Source of the DNA: Paenibacillus thalictri | GTDB lineage: Bacteria; Bacillota; Bacilli; Paenibacillales; NBRC-103111 | Reading direction: 5' to 3' | DNA: 64,000 bases | Assembly: GCF_004307995.1 (NCBI RefSeq) | Contig: NZ_SIRE01000033.1 | Coordinates: 1-64,000 of the forward strand | Part shown: positions 7,562-15,720 of the stretch, piece by piece | Layout of the letters: every line of letters begins with the position of its first letter | Position numbering within the stretch: the first letter of the stretch is position 1 | The notes under the pieces: model-generated | Databases searched by the model: none | What the model was told of the DNA's origin: nothing | The model's input: the letters and a program-made list of their open reading frames with translations, nothing else | Program-made: the position numbers and the translations under genes

Positions 7562-8991
7562 TACCAGGCTTAAACCGAAGCATTTTTCTCAGGCTGCTGT
7601 TCAGCAGCATGCTCACCATGCTGCTTGGCTTGTGTGCGGTGGGGCTGCTGGTTTCCTTTTTCACCAAAGATTATTTCACGGAATTCAAAAAGGAAGAGCT
7701 GCTCCGGAAAGCGAAAAAGGTCAATTTGGCCATGCAAAACACGAGTACGCTGAATGAGGATTCGAAGGATCTGCTGCTTTTTTTCGACCAATCTTACGAT
7801 ACCCGAATATGGTTGTTTGACCGGAACGGCAAAATCGTAGCTACTTCATCTCAAGATGAGGTGTCGATAGGCAAGGCGGTGGATCCGTCGGTCGTCAAAA
7901 AAGTAACGTCCGGAGAAAGCGCCGTGCTCCGGATGCAACCGGAGACGATCACGCAGCCTACGCTTGCCGTCGTTGTGCCATGGGGGAAAGACGACAAGGT
8001 GTACGGGGGCATCGTACTTCACACGCCGATTACCGGTGTTAAGGAAACGATCCGCGGTTTGCGGGAGACGATTTTGTGGGCGTCCCTATTTGGCATCGTT
8101 CTTTCGGCGGGAATTGCCGCTTACTTATCGTGGTCGATTTCGCGGCCTATTCAAATGATAGATCGCTCCGCCTCGCGGATCGGGATGGGAGACTACAGTG
8201 AACGAATCCGGATTTCCTCGAAAGACGAAATCGGCGACCTGGCGGCGACACTGAATAAAATGGCCGAAAAGCTGGAACAAACCGACCGCGAGAAGAAAAA
8301 GTCCGAACAAATCCGCACCCATTTTCTGGCCAACGTCTCACACGAGCTGCGGACGCCGCTTACCGCGATACAAGGGTTCCTGGAGGCGCTGCAGGACGGA
8401 CTTATCGAGGAAACGGGCAGACAAAAATATTACAGCATTTTGTACAACGAAACGCTGCATATGAGCCGGCTTGTCGACGATTTGCTCGATTTGATCAGAT
8501 TGGAAAACGAAGAGGTCAGTCTGGCGTTAATACCGCTTGATGTAGGACCGATGCTCGAGAAGGCGGCGTTCAAGTTTGCACCGGAAGCGGCCGATAAAGA
8601 AACGTCGCTCATTGTCTGGGTCGAAGACGATGTGCCCAAAATGTTCGCAGATTATGACCGGATCGAGCAAATTTTAAACAATTTGATCAAAAATGCCGTC
8701 AAGTTTACGGAGCGCGGGCAGATCCGTATTGCAGCGGACAAGGACGGCGACTATGTGCGGCTGACGGTGGCAGATACGGGGAGGGGGATTCCGGAGAGAG
8801 ACCGGGAGCTTATCTGGGAAAGGTTTTTCAAAGCGGATTCCGGCCGTTCCGATACCAAAAAAGGAACCGGACTCGGATTGTCCATCGTCAAAGAATTAGT
8901 GAAGCTTCATAACGGGACGGTTACGGTGGAAAGTGCGGTAGATCAAGGGACGATGTTCACGATCCGGATTCCTAGCGTAAACATGTCGTGA
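7558..8991 (+). CDS. Membrane sensor histidine kinase (partner of the OmpR-type regulator)
   Basis: A 477-residue classic sensor: TM1 (about 10-34), an extracellular sensing domain of about 135 residues containing a Cache/PAS-like stretch (DTRIWLFDRNGKIVATSS), TM2 (about 173-192), HAMP (193-245), HisKA with phospho-His262 in FLANVSHELRTPLTAIQGF, and HATPase (NLIKNAVKFTERG, DTGRGIPERD, GTGLGLSIVKELV). It overlaps the regulator by 4 bp and is translationally coupled. No terminator was found after it. Instead, MFS-transporter remnant sequence follows at once. Confidence 0.92.
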   Translation: MIPGLNRSIFLRLLFSSMLTMLLGLCAVGLLVSFFTKDYFTEFKKEELLRKAKKVNLAMQNTSTLNEDSKDLLLFFDQSYDTRIWLFDRNGKIVATSSQDEVSIGKAVDPSVVKKVTSGESAVLRMQPETITQPTLAVVVPWGKDDKVYGGIVLHTPITGVKETIRGLRETILWASLFGIVLSAGIAAYLSWSISRPIQMIDRSASRIGMGDYSERIRISSKDEIGDLAATLNKMAEKLEQTDREKKKSEQIRTHFLANVSHELRTPLTAIQGFLEALQDGLIEETGRQKYYSILYNETLHMSRLVDDLLDLIRLENEEVSLALIPLDVGPMLEKAAFKFAPEAADKETSLIVWVEDDVPKMFADYDRIEQILNNLIKNAVKFTERGQIRIAADKDGDYVRLTVADTGRGIPERDRELIWERFFKADSGRSDTKKGTGLGLSIVKELVKLHNGTVTVESAVDQGTMFTIRIPSVNMS

Positions 8992-9031
8992 AATATTACA
9001 AACTTCACAACAAAAGCATTGGGGTATCAAA

Positions 9032-9196
9032 GGGGGCAATACGGACAGCCTTCTATTTGTCAAAGATTTCTGGAGTATCATCCTTTTAACTTCCGGTATT
9101 TTCTTTGCTGCGGCTATGCTGCGTCCAGCTTTAAATACACAATTATCGAAGATGGCAGGGAGTGAGCAAGGATATATGACACTAAAATTCAAATAA
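9032..9196 (+). pseudogene. Remnant of an MFS efflux transporter gene
   Basis: An open stretch ending at TAA 9194-9196 reads SLLFVKDFWSIILLTSGIFF, then AAAMLRPALNTQLSKMAG and SEQGYM. The R-P-A-L-N-T...S-K-...AG-..EQG segment is typical of the loop after a membrane helix in drug-efflux MFS proteins. Only one helix and this loop remain, with no start codon or ribosome site. It is a degraded internal fragment. A small-protein explanation is less likely because the conserved residues match an internal part of a 400-residue family. Confidence 0.55.
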
Positions 9197-9279
9197 AATA
9201 AGGTGACTGAATGGAATGGTCAGAGTCTGTCGTGGTTCCAGCAGATAAGTGGCGGCGATGCAATAACTCTTTACCGCCA

Positions 9280-9297
9280 TAACGCAAATATGCGTTA
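9280..9297. repeat. Short perfect palindrome upstream of the T-box promoter
   Basis: TAACGCA (9280-9286) and TGCGTTA (9291-9297) flank AATA. It lies 11 bp upstream of the -35 box of the T-box transcript and could be an operator. No protein is implied by the neighbourhood. Confidence 0.3.
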
Positions 9298-9307
9298 ATT
9301 TGCGTGC

Positions 9308-9337
9308 TTGCGTGGTTTTCTAATATTGGTATAGAAT
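9308..9337 (+). promoter_or_regulatory. Promoter of the T-box transcript
   Basis: TTGCGT (9308-9313) and TAGAAT (9332-9337) are 18 bp apart; alternatively TATAGA at 9330-9335 with 16 bp. Either places the start a few bases before the T-box stem I. Confidence 0.5.
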
Positions 9338-9344
9338 GCTAATC

Positions 9345-9635
9345 AACAAGCAACAACTATATGCACCAAGCGATGATGGAGAGAGTAAGCGGATAGCGGT
9401 TATTAACAGGGACGGTGTGCCGATAGACTGAGAGCACCCGAATGAGCGCCCGCCGAAGTTCACTCCTGAGCTGGTTCCTGAACGAAGTCAAACGACTTGA
9501 CTTCATAGGGGTACCCGTATCCTCTGCGTTAAAGAGCTGAAAGTGAGAAGTGACGTTATATGTGCAGTTAGCGGCATTTCTAATAAGGGTGGTACCACGG
9601 CTCCTCGTCCCTTGCGGCGAGGAGTCTTTTTTATA
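9345..9635 (+). ncRNA. T-box riboswitch, specifier TTC (phenylalanine)
   Basis: Stem I begins with GGAG (9378-9381), an AGAGTAAG internal loop and CGG (9390-9392). The 3' side is CCG (9453-9455), AAG-TTC-A, then CTCC (9463-9466). The specifier loop therefore presents TTC at 9459-9461, which reads tRNA-Phe(GAA). The T-box sequence AATAAGGGTGGTACCACGG (9583-9601) supplies the bulge TGGT (9591-9594), complementary to an ACCA tRNA end, matching a tRNA with A73. A terminator with stem CTCCTCG/CGAGGAG and a TCTTTTTT tail overlaps its 3' part. Uncharged tRNA-Phe should allow read-through into the DAHP synthase gene. Confidence 0.92.
9602..9635 (+). terminator. Regulated terminator of the T-box leader
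   Basis: CTCCTCG and CGAGGAG form a 7-bp stem followed by TCTTTTTTA. This is the off-state structure competing with the antiterminator that contains the T-box sequence. Confidence 0.85.
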
Positions 9636-9667
9636 TTCAAAAATTCAATTTAAGGAGCTGGAGTTAG

Positions 9668-10741
9668 ATGAGTGAACTCAATTTGGAACAATTAAGAAGC
9701 AGATTGGATGGAATTAACTGTAATTTGCTGGAGTTATTATCGGAACGGGCGCAAATTGTTCAGGAAATCGGACACCTCAAAGAAACTCAAGGTGTTCCGA
9801 AGTTCGATCCGGTACGGGAAAAGCACATGCTGGAACAATTAGTTGCAAGCAATAAAGGTCCTTTTGATGATGAAACTGTCCGCTGCCTGTTCAAGCAAAT
9901 TTTCCAAGCATCGCTCAACCTTCAACTGACGGATCATAAGAAGCAACTGCTGGTCAGCCGAAAAAAACAGAAGGAAGATACGATTATTTCTCTTGGTGAT
10001 GTCAACATTGGGGGCGGAAAACCTATAATGGTCGCAGGTCCTTGTGCTGTAGAAAATGTTGACCAGGTGCGTGCCGTTGCCGCCTCGTTGAAACAAGCGG
10101 GTATTACTGTCATGCGTGGGGGGGCGTTCAAACCAAGAACATCTCCTTATGATTTCCAAGGCCTGGGGATAGAAGGTTTGAAAATTTTAAAAGACGCTGC
10201 AGACGAATTTGGTCTTAAGACAATTAGCGAAATCGTTGATCCGGGCCATATCGAGATGGCTTGCGAATATATTGACGTCATCCAAATCGGTGCTAGAAAT
10301 ATGCAAAACTTCGAGCTCTTGAAAGCGGCTGGCGATGTACGTAAGCCTGTCTTGTTAAAACGCGGCATTGCGGCAACAATTGAAGAGTTTCTTCATGCGG
10401 CGGAATACATTTTGTCCCGCGGCAATACGCAGGTCATGCTGATTGAACGAGGGATCCGGACATATGAAAAAGCTACTCGCAATACCCTGGATATCTCTGC
10501 TGTGCCTATTTTAAAGCAGGAATGCCACCTGCCGGTTTTAGTTGACGTCACTCATTCCACAGGCCGTAAAGATATTTTTGCGCCTTGCGCGAAAGCAGCT
10601 TTAGCCGCAGGGGCGGACGGCATCATGGTGGAGGTGCATCCCGAACCGGCCATCGCCTTGTCCGATGCCGCCCAGCAGCTCAATTTTGAAGAATTCAATC
10701 GCTTCTTATCTAATGTGAAGGAATCTGGACTATTAGGCTAG
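9668..10741 (+). CDS. aroA: Chorismate mutase / 3-deoxy-7-phosphoheptulonate synthase fusion
   Basis: A 357-residue bifunctional enzyme of the shikimate pathway, like B. subtilis AroA(G) (about 358 residues). Residues 1-90 are an AroQ-type chorismate mutase ([37 protein letters not shown]). Residues about 105-350 are a KDPG-type DAHP synthase barrel condensing phosphoenolpyruvate and erythrose 4-phosphate ([54 protein letters not shown]). In the Bacillus enzyme the mutase domain mediates feedback by prephenate/chorismate. The gene stands alone behind a Phe T-box and ends in a terminator. AAGGAG lies about 10 nt before ATG 9668. Other naming schemes call it aroF or aroG. Confidence 0.93.
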   Translation: MSELNLEQLRSRLDGINCNLLELLSERAQIVQEIGHLKETQGVPKFDPVREKHMLEQLVASNKGPFDDETVRCLFKQIFQASLNLQLTDHKKQLLVSRKKQKEDTIISLGDVNIGGGKPIMVAGPCAVENVDQVRAVAASLKQAGITVMRGGAFKPRTSPYDFQGLGIEGLKILKDAADEFGLKTISEIVDPGHIEMACEYIDVIQIGARNMQNFELLKAAGDVRKPVLLKRGIAATIEEFLHAAEYILSRGNTQVMLIERGIRTYEKATRNTLDISAVPILKQECHLPVLVDVTHSTGRKDIFAPCAKAALAAGADGIMVEVHPEPAIALSDAAQQLNFEEFNRFLSNVKESGLLG

Positions 10742-10763
10742 ACGGCAGCTATTCGTCGATGGG

Positions 10764-10796
10764 GCGGTCACTCTGGATAAGGGGACCGCTTCTTTG
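10764..10796 (+). terminator. Terminator after the DAHP synthase gene
   Basis: GCGGTC (10764-10769) pairs with GACCGC (10784-10789); TTCTTT follows. The stem is short, so efficiency may be modest. Confidence 0.55.
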
Positions 10797-10807
10797 CGAA
10801 CATTTTA

Positions 10808-10869
10808 CATAAAAGAAACGAAATTATTACATGTTTCTTGCTGGGCTTATACCATAAAATAATAAAATC
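10808..10869 (+). promoter_or_regulatory. Conserved activator-type promoter element, copy A (orphan)
   Basis: Aligns without gaps to copies at 20490 and 38425. It has CATAAAAG, the dyad AGAAAC (10814-10819) - N13 - GTTTCT (10833-10838), then 16 bp, then a -10-like TAAAAT (10855-10860). The -35 position holds no consensus box, suggesting a promoter that needs an activator bound at the dyad. Unlike the other two copies, no intact gene follows for 540 bp. Confidence 0.55.
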
Positions 10870-11154
10870 AAATCATGTTTAGTGTTCGGAGCAAATAAAG
10901 TATTGGATTTGAACGGCATGAAGCTTATGTTACGGTAAGTTGAAAAAGGAACTTAAAGCTGAATCTCGAATATCTATAGATACGATGACAAAAGGATTCG
11001 GAGGAGGGGAAATAACGAGTTGTAATTCATTTGTAATGAGCGAACGGGCACGATAGCTCCATAAACTCGAAGAAGCGGCAGCCGGTATAAAGGCTGTCGT
11101 TTTCGCCGCGCAGTAATGGATGATGAAGGTTATAGCAAATGAGGGAGTGAACAA
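10870..11154. other. Non-coding stretch downstream of the orphan promoter
   Basis: No gene is supported. Short frames in several phases are all interrupted by stops. The stretch may be eroded sequence of whatever the copy A promoter once drove. Confidence 0.35.
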
Positions 11155-11346
11155 CGGAAGGAATGGCGGGAATTTTTTGATTTTGTTGTGTATTTGGATT
11201 GCCCAAGGCTAACACGCTTTGAGCGTGAAGCGGAAAATACCAGACAGCACATTGAGAAGTTCAACACAAGGTATTGGAAAGCAGAAGACTACTATTTAAG
11301 CACAATACACCCGTTGTCCAATGCAGACATGGTTTTAAGTTCATGA
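11155..11346 (+). pseudogene. Remnant of a uridine-kinase-like P-loop kinase
   Basis: The frame ending at TGA 11344-11346 reads EWREFFDFVVYLDCPRLTRF, then EREAENTRQHIEKFNTRYWK and AEDYYLSTIHPLSNADMVLSS. The pattern D-x-x-x-Y-L-D-x-P-x-x-x-x...KF..RYWKAEDYYL....P...AD is typical of the C-terminal part of uridine-kinase-like NTPases. The P-loop half is missing and I see no start, so it is a 3' remnant. Confidence 0.5.
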
Positions 11347-11411
11347 CGTAGTGACGTTGTTTCAATTTCTGAGGTCAGTCTACCATATGGATACGATTAC
11401 GGGAGGTTCCA

Positions 11412-13664
11412 ATGAAAAAATGGTTTTACCGTTTGCTTTTATCTTATTTGCCCATTTTTCTTGTCATCGTATTTGTAGTCATTTTTATCTCGTTTTTAGC
11501 CATGAAAGATTTTTCGCAAAAAGAAGCGGAAACAGCCAATCGGTTATTTTTGTCTTATGTAAAACAAACGATCGAGCACTCGCTCAAAGATATCGATAAC
11601 ACGGTGATCAAAAGTATTTTGACGGATAAAAGTATAACGCAGTTTTTTTATCCGACATCGGATATGAATCGTTATGTAGTAAACAGTCAAGCCGCCGAGA
11701 AAATCCAAAGTTTAATAGGTACAAACCCGATGATTCATTCGATTTATTTCGTGCGATTATCCGACCACGCGGTCATGAGCAGGAATGCGTTGATGCCGGT
11801 TGAAGAATTCGGGGACCGGGAATTTATTATTAAGCTGCTTCAAGATAAGGATGTTCCTCAGAACTGGTCGGTCTTACGAAGCTACTACGAGTTTTTCGAT
11901 CAAAAGTCGAGTTCTGTCGTAACCCTCGTTCGAAAAGTCCCTTTGCAGTCCGGCAGCGACGGATTTGTTGTAGTTAACGTTGGCATCGACTTGATAGAGA
12001 AGTCGCTTGATGACATTTATAAATCGAATACCGATTTAATCCATGTTGTTGATAAGGATGGAAAGTTGCTATTTGGAACGGATGTGCGAAATACGGAGGT
12101 CCAGCATACTCCAACCGAAGAGAAGGGACTGCCCGGCATAAAGTCGGATTATACGGGCTGGGAGTTTCGAAGCGGAATTGGAAGCAACATTGTGTACAAT
12201 GTGTTCTCTGTTTTTTCCTATATTTGGATCGTATTCATGTTAATAGCCGTATGTTCCGGTGCCGTATGGATCGTATTGATCACACGCCGAAACTATAAGC
12301 CGATCGAAAGGATTATGGGGCATATTCAACGTTATTCTTTGCAAAAAAGCGTTGAATTGATCGGCGAAAAAGCAAACGATGAATTTAATTTTATTAGCTC
12401 GGCTTTGGACAAACTGATCGAGCAGTCAAATGAGGTTCGGAAGCAGCACGAAGAAACTCAACATTATCGCAGAAAATATGTTTTCTATGAGCTGCTGCAT
12501 GACGCCGATTTCAACAGCGAAGAATGGGGGACCCAGATGAGAGCGCTGGGTTTGCCGGAGTATGCGGAGCAATGGAGTTTGGCCGTATTCGAAATGGACC
12601 AATATGCGGCGTTTAACGAACGATATCCAAGCAAAGACCAGCATCTGCTCAAGTTCGTGCTCGGCAGCGTGATCAAAGAAATCGCCGATCAGCATCATTT
12701 GGTCGTTTGGACGGAATGGATATCGGGCCATCATCTTGTAGCCTTGTACCAGTGGACATCCAAAAATGATATAAGAGCAGCGGAACTATGCGAAAATGTG
12801 CGGAAATGGGTCGAACAAAATCTGGATTTCACGGTGACCGTTGGTGTCGGCAATGCGGCATTCCAAATCAACGACATCCAGCAGTCTTATGAGGAAGCGT
12901 CGGAAGCACTGAAATACAAGTCTTCGCTTGGGGGCAACAGGGTAATTGAGCTGGAACAGGTTTGGGCAAGGTCGCCCGGCAGCGAAACCTCAAAGCATGT
13001 GCAAATCATCCGTTCCCTCACTCAATCGTTCCGGTTAGGGGAAGAGGACTGGCTGATGAAGATGAATAAGCTGTTTGATGATCTTGGCTCTGAGATTTAC
13101 ACAAGAGACGATATCGTCAGCTTGATGAATTATATGATGTTCCATATTTTCAGGGAAATATCCGATTTTCCCCTCGACATTAAGGAAATTTGGACCAAAG
13201 ACGCTTTACCCCGATTGAATGATCTGTTGAGTCAGTTCGAGACGTCAGACGATTTACGAGCGGGCTGTCTGAACATTTTTTCCGACGCATTACATCGGAT
13301 CGACGGGCAACGGGACCATCGCGATAATCGTCAATTGATTCAGGATGTGAAAGATTACGTTGAACATCATTTCAACGATCCGGATTTATCCCTTGCACAT
13401 CTTGGCGATGTTTTTCAGATCAGTTCGAAATATGTTAGCCAATTATTCAAGGAAGCCTTTGGAGAAAAATTCAGCGACTATCTGACCAAGATCCGGGTGG
13501 AAAACGCAAAGACATGGTTGGCGGAAACCGACATGCCTGTACAGGACATCGCATTAAAGGCGGGGTATGTCCATACGTTTTCGTTTATTCGGGTATTTAA
13601 AAAAATGGTTGGAATGACGCCGGGCGATTATCGTAAAGAGTTTAGACAGCAGTTCAATTCGTAA
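11412..13664 (+). CDS. Membrane-anchored AraC-family regulator with extracellular Cache-type sensor
   Basis: A 750-residue one-component regulator. TM1 (about 7-30) and TM2 (about 272-295) flank an extracellular double-Cache-like sensor of about 240 residues. A cytoplasmic stretch of about 340 residues follows, including a degenerate GGDEF-like YesN-type region (VTVGVGNAAFQINDIQQSYEEAS). It ends in an AraC HTH pair (about 645-745; LSLAHLGDVFQISSKYVSQL, then VQDIALKAGYVHTFSFIRVF and GMTPGDYRK). Such proteins sense a sugar outside and activate a neighbouring ABC transporter, here the operon at 13805. GGGAGGT precedes ATG 11412. A similar protein is encoded on the reverse strand at 59253. Confidence 0.88.
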   Translation: MKKWFYRLLLSYLPIFLVIVFVVIFISFLAMKDFSQKEAETANRLFLSYVKQTIEHSLKDIDNTVIKSILTDKSITQFFYPTSDMNRYVVNSQAAEKIQSLIGTNPMIHSIYFVRLSDHAVMSRNALMPVEEFGDREFIIKLLQDKDVPQNWSVLRSYYEFFDQKSSSVVTLVRKVPLQSGSDGFVVVNVGIDLIEKSLDDIYKSNTDLIHVVDKDGKLLFGTDVRNTEVQHTPTEEKGLPGIKSDYTGWEFRSGIGSNIVYNVFSVFSYIWIVFMLIAVCSGAVWIVLITRRNYKPIERIMGHIQRYSLQKSVELIGEKANDEFNFISSALDKLIEQSNEVRKQHEETQHYRRKYVFYELLHDADFNSEEWGTQMRALGLPEYAEQWSLAVFEMDQYAAFNERYPSKDQHLLKFVLGSVIKEIADQHHLVVWTEWISGHHLVALYQWTSKNDIRAAELCENVRKWVEQNLDFTVTVGVGNAAFQINDIQQSYEEASEALKYKSSLGGNRVIELEQVWARSPGSETSKHVQIIRSLTQSFRLGEEDWLMKMNKLFDDLGSEIYTRDDIVSLMNYMMFHIFREISDFPLDIKEIWTKDALPRLNDLLSQFETSDDLRAGCLNIFSDALHRIDGQRDHRDNRQLIQDVKDYVEHHFNDPDLSLAHLGDVFQISSKYVSQLFKEAFGEKFSDYLTKIRVENAKTWLAETDMPVQDIALKAGYVHTFSFIRVFKKMVGMTPGDYRKEFRQQFNS

Positions 13665-13692
13665 TTGTGTATCGCCGAAATTGGTGTATAAA
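13665..13692 (+). promoter_or_regulatory. Candidate promoter of the first sugar operon
   Basis: TTGTGT (13665-13670) and TATAAA (13687-13692) are 16 bp apart, directly after the AraC regulator stop and 113 bp before the permease start. A TTGACT at about 13724 has no good -10 partner. Confidence 0.35.
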
Positions 13693-13804
13693 GGTTCGAG
13701 GTGTATGGGCGGAATCATGTTTATTGACTGTCGTTACGCGGATCAACTAATGTGTTAAACGTGAAGGCGTCACCTAATCTACCCGGTTCAGAGAGAGGAG
13801 GACA

Positions 13805-14767
13805 GTGGAAACGATGAATGACCAACCCGTACCCGTGAAAGCTATCGGTTTGGATCCAAGGAGGACTCTTAAGCGGAGAATCCTCTTTAGAAAAAATGTT
13901 CCGCTTATGATCATGTTTTTTCCGGTAATCGTCTATTTTATTGTTTTTAAATATGTACCGATGTTGGGGGCGGTCATTGCTTTTAAGCAGTATAATTTTT
14001 CGGATGGCATTATGGGCAGTCCTTGGGTGGGATTGGATAATTTTCGGCTGCTTTTCAGTAATCCGCAGATGGTAAACACGATTCGAAATACGCTTCTGCT
14101 CAGCGTACTGAAAATTGTAGTCGGTTTTCCTTTTCCGATTTTACTTGCCATCTTGCTGAATGAGGTGAGAAGAAAATGGTTCAAGAATGTCGTGCAAACC
14201 TTGGTTTACTTACCGCATTTTTTTAACTGGATTATCGTAGCCGGCATTGTCATTACGGTTTTTTCCCGCGAAAGCGGCATCATTAATCATTTGATACAAC
14301 GGGGAGGCGGGGAAGCCTATCCGTTCTTGTACAACGGGTTTTCGTGGGTTGCTATTTTTTTGGGTTCGGGGATTTGGAAGGAAGTCGGTTTTTCCGCCAT
14401 TGTTTACCTCGCAGCCATCACAACGATTGACCCGAGTCTGTACGAATCCGCAGGTATGGACGGAGCCAGCAAGTTAAGACAAATTTGGCATATCACGCTC
14501 CCAGGCATGCGGCCAACGATCATTCTTCTGTTAATTCTTGCGATGGGCAATGTCATGGAAGTGGGATTCGATCAAATTTATTTGCTTCAGAACAGCGTAG
14601 TGGCCCATATTTCCGAAGTTATCAGCACCTTTATTTATCGGGCGGGCTTGCAAGGGGGACAGTTCAGCATGACAGCGGCAATGGGGTTGTTTGAATCATT
14701 GGTCGGATTGGTTCTTGTTATCGCTTCCAACCAAATCGCCCGTAAGTTTAAGCAAGGATTGTGGTAG
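13805..14767 (+). CDS. LplB-type carbohydrate ABC transporter permease
   Basis: A 320-residue inner-membrane permease of the polysaccharide/oligosaccharide (CUT1) class. Hydrophobic helices begin at about residue 35 (VPLMIMFFPVIVYFIVFKYV). The family motif PMLGAVIAFKQYNF follows the first helix, and the EAA loop contacting the ATPase is ESAGMDGASKLRQIWHITLP. GTG 13805 follows GAGAGGAGG; ATG 13814 is a possible alternative. As in other cassettes here, no ATPase gene is present, so a shared MsmX-type ATPase encoded elsewhere must energise it. It is first in an operon of six genes to 20466. Confidence 0.92.
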   Translation: METMNDQPVPVKAIGLDPRRTLKRRILFRKNVPLMIMFFPVIVYFIVFKYVPMLGAVIAFKQYNFSDGIMGSPWVGLDNFRLLFSNPQMVNTIRNTLLLSVLKIVVGFPFPILLAILLNEVRRKWFKNVVQTLVYLPHFFNWIIVAGIVITVFSRESGIINHLIQRGGGEAYPFLYNGFSWVAIFLGSGIWKEVGFSAIVYLAAITTIDPSLYESAGMDGASKLRQIWHITLPGMRPTIILLLILAMGNVMEVGFDQIYLLQNSVVAHISEVISTFIYRAGLQGGQFSMTAAMGLFESLVGLVLVIASNQIARKFKQGLW

Positions 14768-14812
14768 CGGTTGCCTGTTATCTCTACAACAGATCTAAGG
14801 AAGTGATGAGAA

Positions 14813-15688
14813 ATGAAGGCGACCTTCGGGGAGAGAGTATTTTATTTTATCAACTACATCATCTTGGCATTGGCCGGCTTGAGCTGTGTGCTGCCGCTGC
14901 TGAATATCGTCGCTGTCTCACTGAGCGATTCGAGTTCGATTGCCGCTGGCCGGGTTTCGCTTTATCCGATCGGCTTGCAATGGGACTCCTATCAAAAGTT
15001 ATTCGTCGGCACTAACATCCTGCAGGCTTTCCGCAACAATATTGTGATCACAACCGTCGGCGTTATATTATGCATGACATTTACGATTATGGCGGCGTAT
15101 CCGCTATCCCGCAGCTACTTTTACGGGCGTCGATTTTTTACGCTGGCGATCGTATTTACGATGCTGTTCGGGGGCGGTTTGATTCCGACCTACTTACTTG
15201 TCAAATCTTTAGGACTTGTCAATACGTATGGCGCATTATGGCTTCCGGGTCTTGTCAGCGCCTATAATATGCTGCTGATGCGGACTTTTTTTGAGAACAT
15301 TCCCGAGGAACTGCTTGAGGCGTCGCGAATCGACGGATGCTCGGAGACAAGAACGCTGCTGCAAATTATACTTCCTTTGTCATTCCCGATCCTGGCAACG
15401 CTGACGCTTTTTTACTCCGTCGGGTTCTGGAATATGTTCTCCAACGTCTTGATTTACATCAACGACAGCAGCAAGTTCAATATGACGGTACTCGTGCAAA
15501 ATATGATCAAAAGCCAAACGATCCTTCAGGAAATAGGGCAGCTTGATCCCGACCAGGTGCAGCGAATGACACCCGAATCGATCAAGTCAGCCGCGATCGT
15601 CGTGTTGATTGTGCCGATGTTGTGCGTATACCCGTTTTTACAAAAGTATTTCGTGAAAGGCAGCATGATTGGCTCGATTAAAGGATAG
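14813..15688 (+). CDS. YtcP-type carbohydrate ABC transporter permease
   Basis: A 291-residue second CUT1 permease pairing with the gene at 13805. Helices start at about residue 12. The hallmark TMLFGGGLIPTYLLVKSLGLVN and the EAA loop EASRIDGCSETRTLLQIILP are present. The C-terminus PFLQKYFVKGSMIGSIKG is the standard YtcP/LplC ending. AAGGAAGTGATGAGAA precedes ATG 14813. Confidence 0.92.
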   Translation: MKATFGERVFYFINYIILALAGLSCVLPLLNIVAVSLSDSSSIAAGRVSLYPIGLQWDSYQKLFVGTNILQAFRNNIVITTVGVILCMTFTIMAAYPLSRSYFYGRRFFTLAIVFTMLFGGGLIPTYLLVKSLGLVNTYGALWLPGLVSAYNMLLMRTFFENIPEELLEASRIDGCSETRTLLQIILPLSFPILATLTLFYSVGFWNMFSNVLIYINDSSKFNMTVLVQNMIKSQTILQEIGQLDPDQVQRMTPESIKSAAIVVLIVPMLCVYPFLQKYFVKGSMIGSIKG

Positions 15689-15720
15689 GCGGTCAATAGA
15701 TCCTTTGGAGGCGGTTAAGG

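Noticed and set aside
9210-9281. A 23-codon forward frame ahead of the T-box promoter
   Set aside because: An AAGGTG precedes it, but it is very short, ends in a hairpin-forming GGCGG/CCGCC region, and has no sign of selection.
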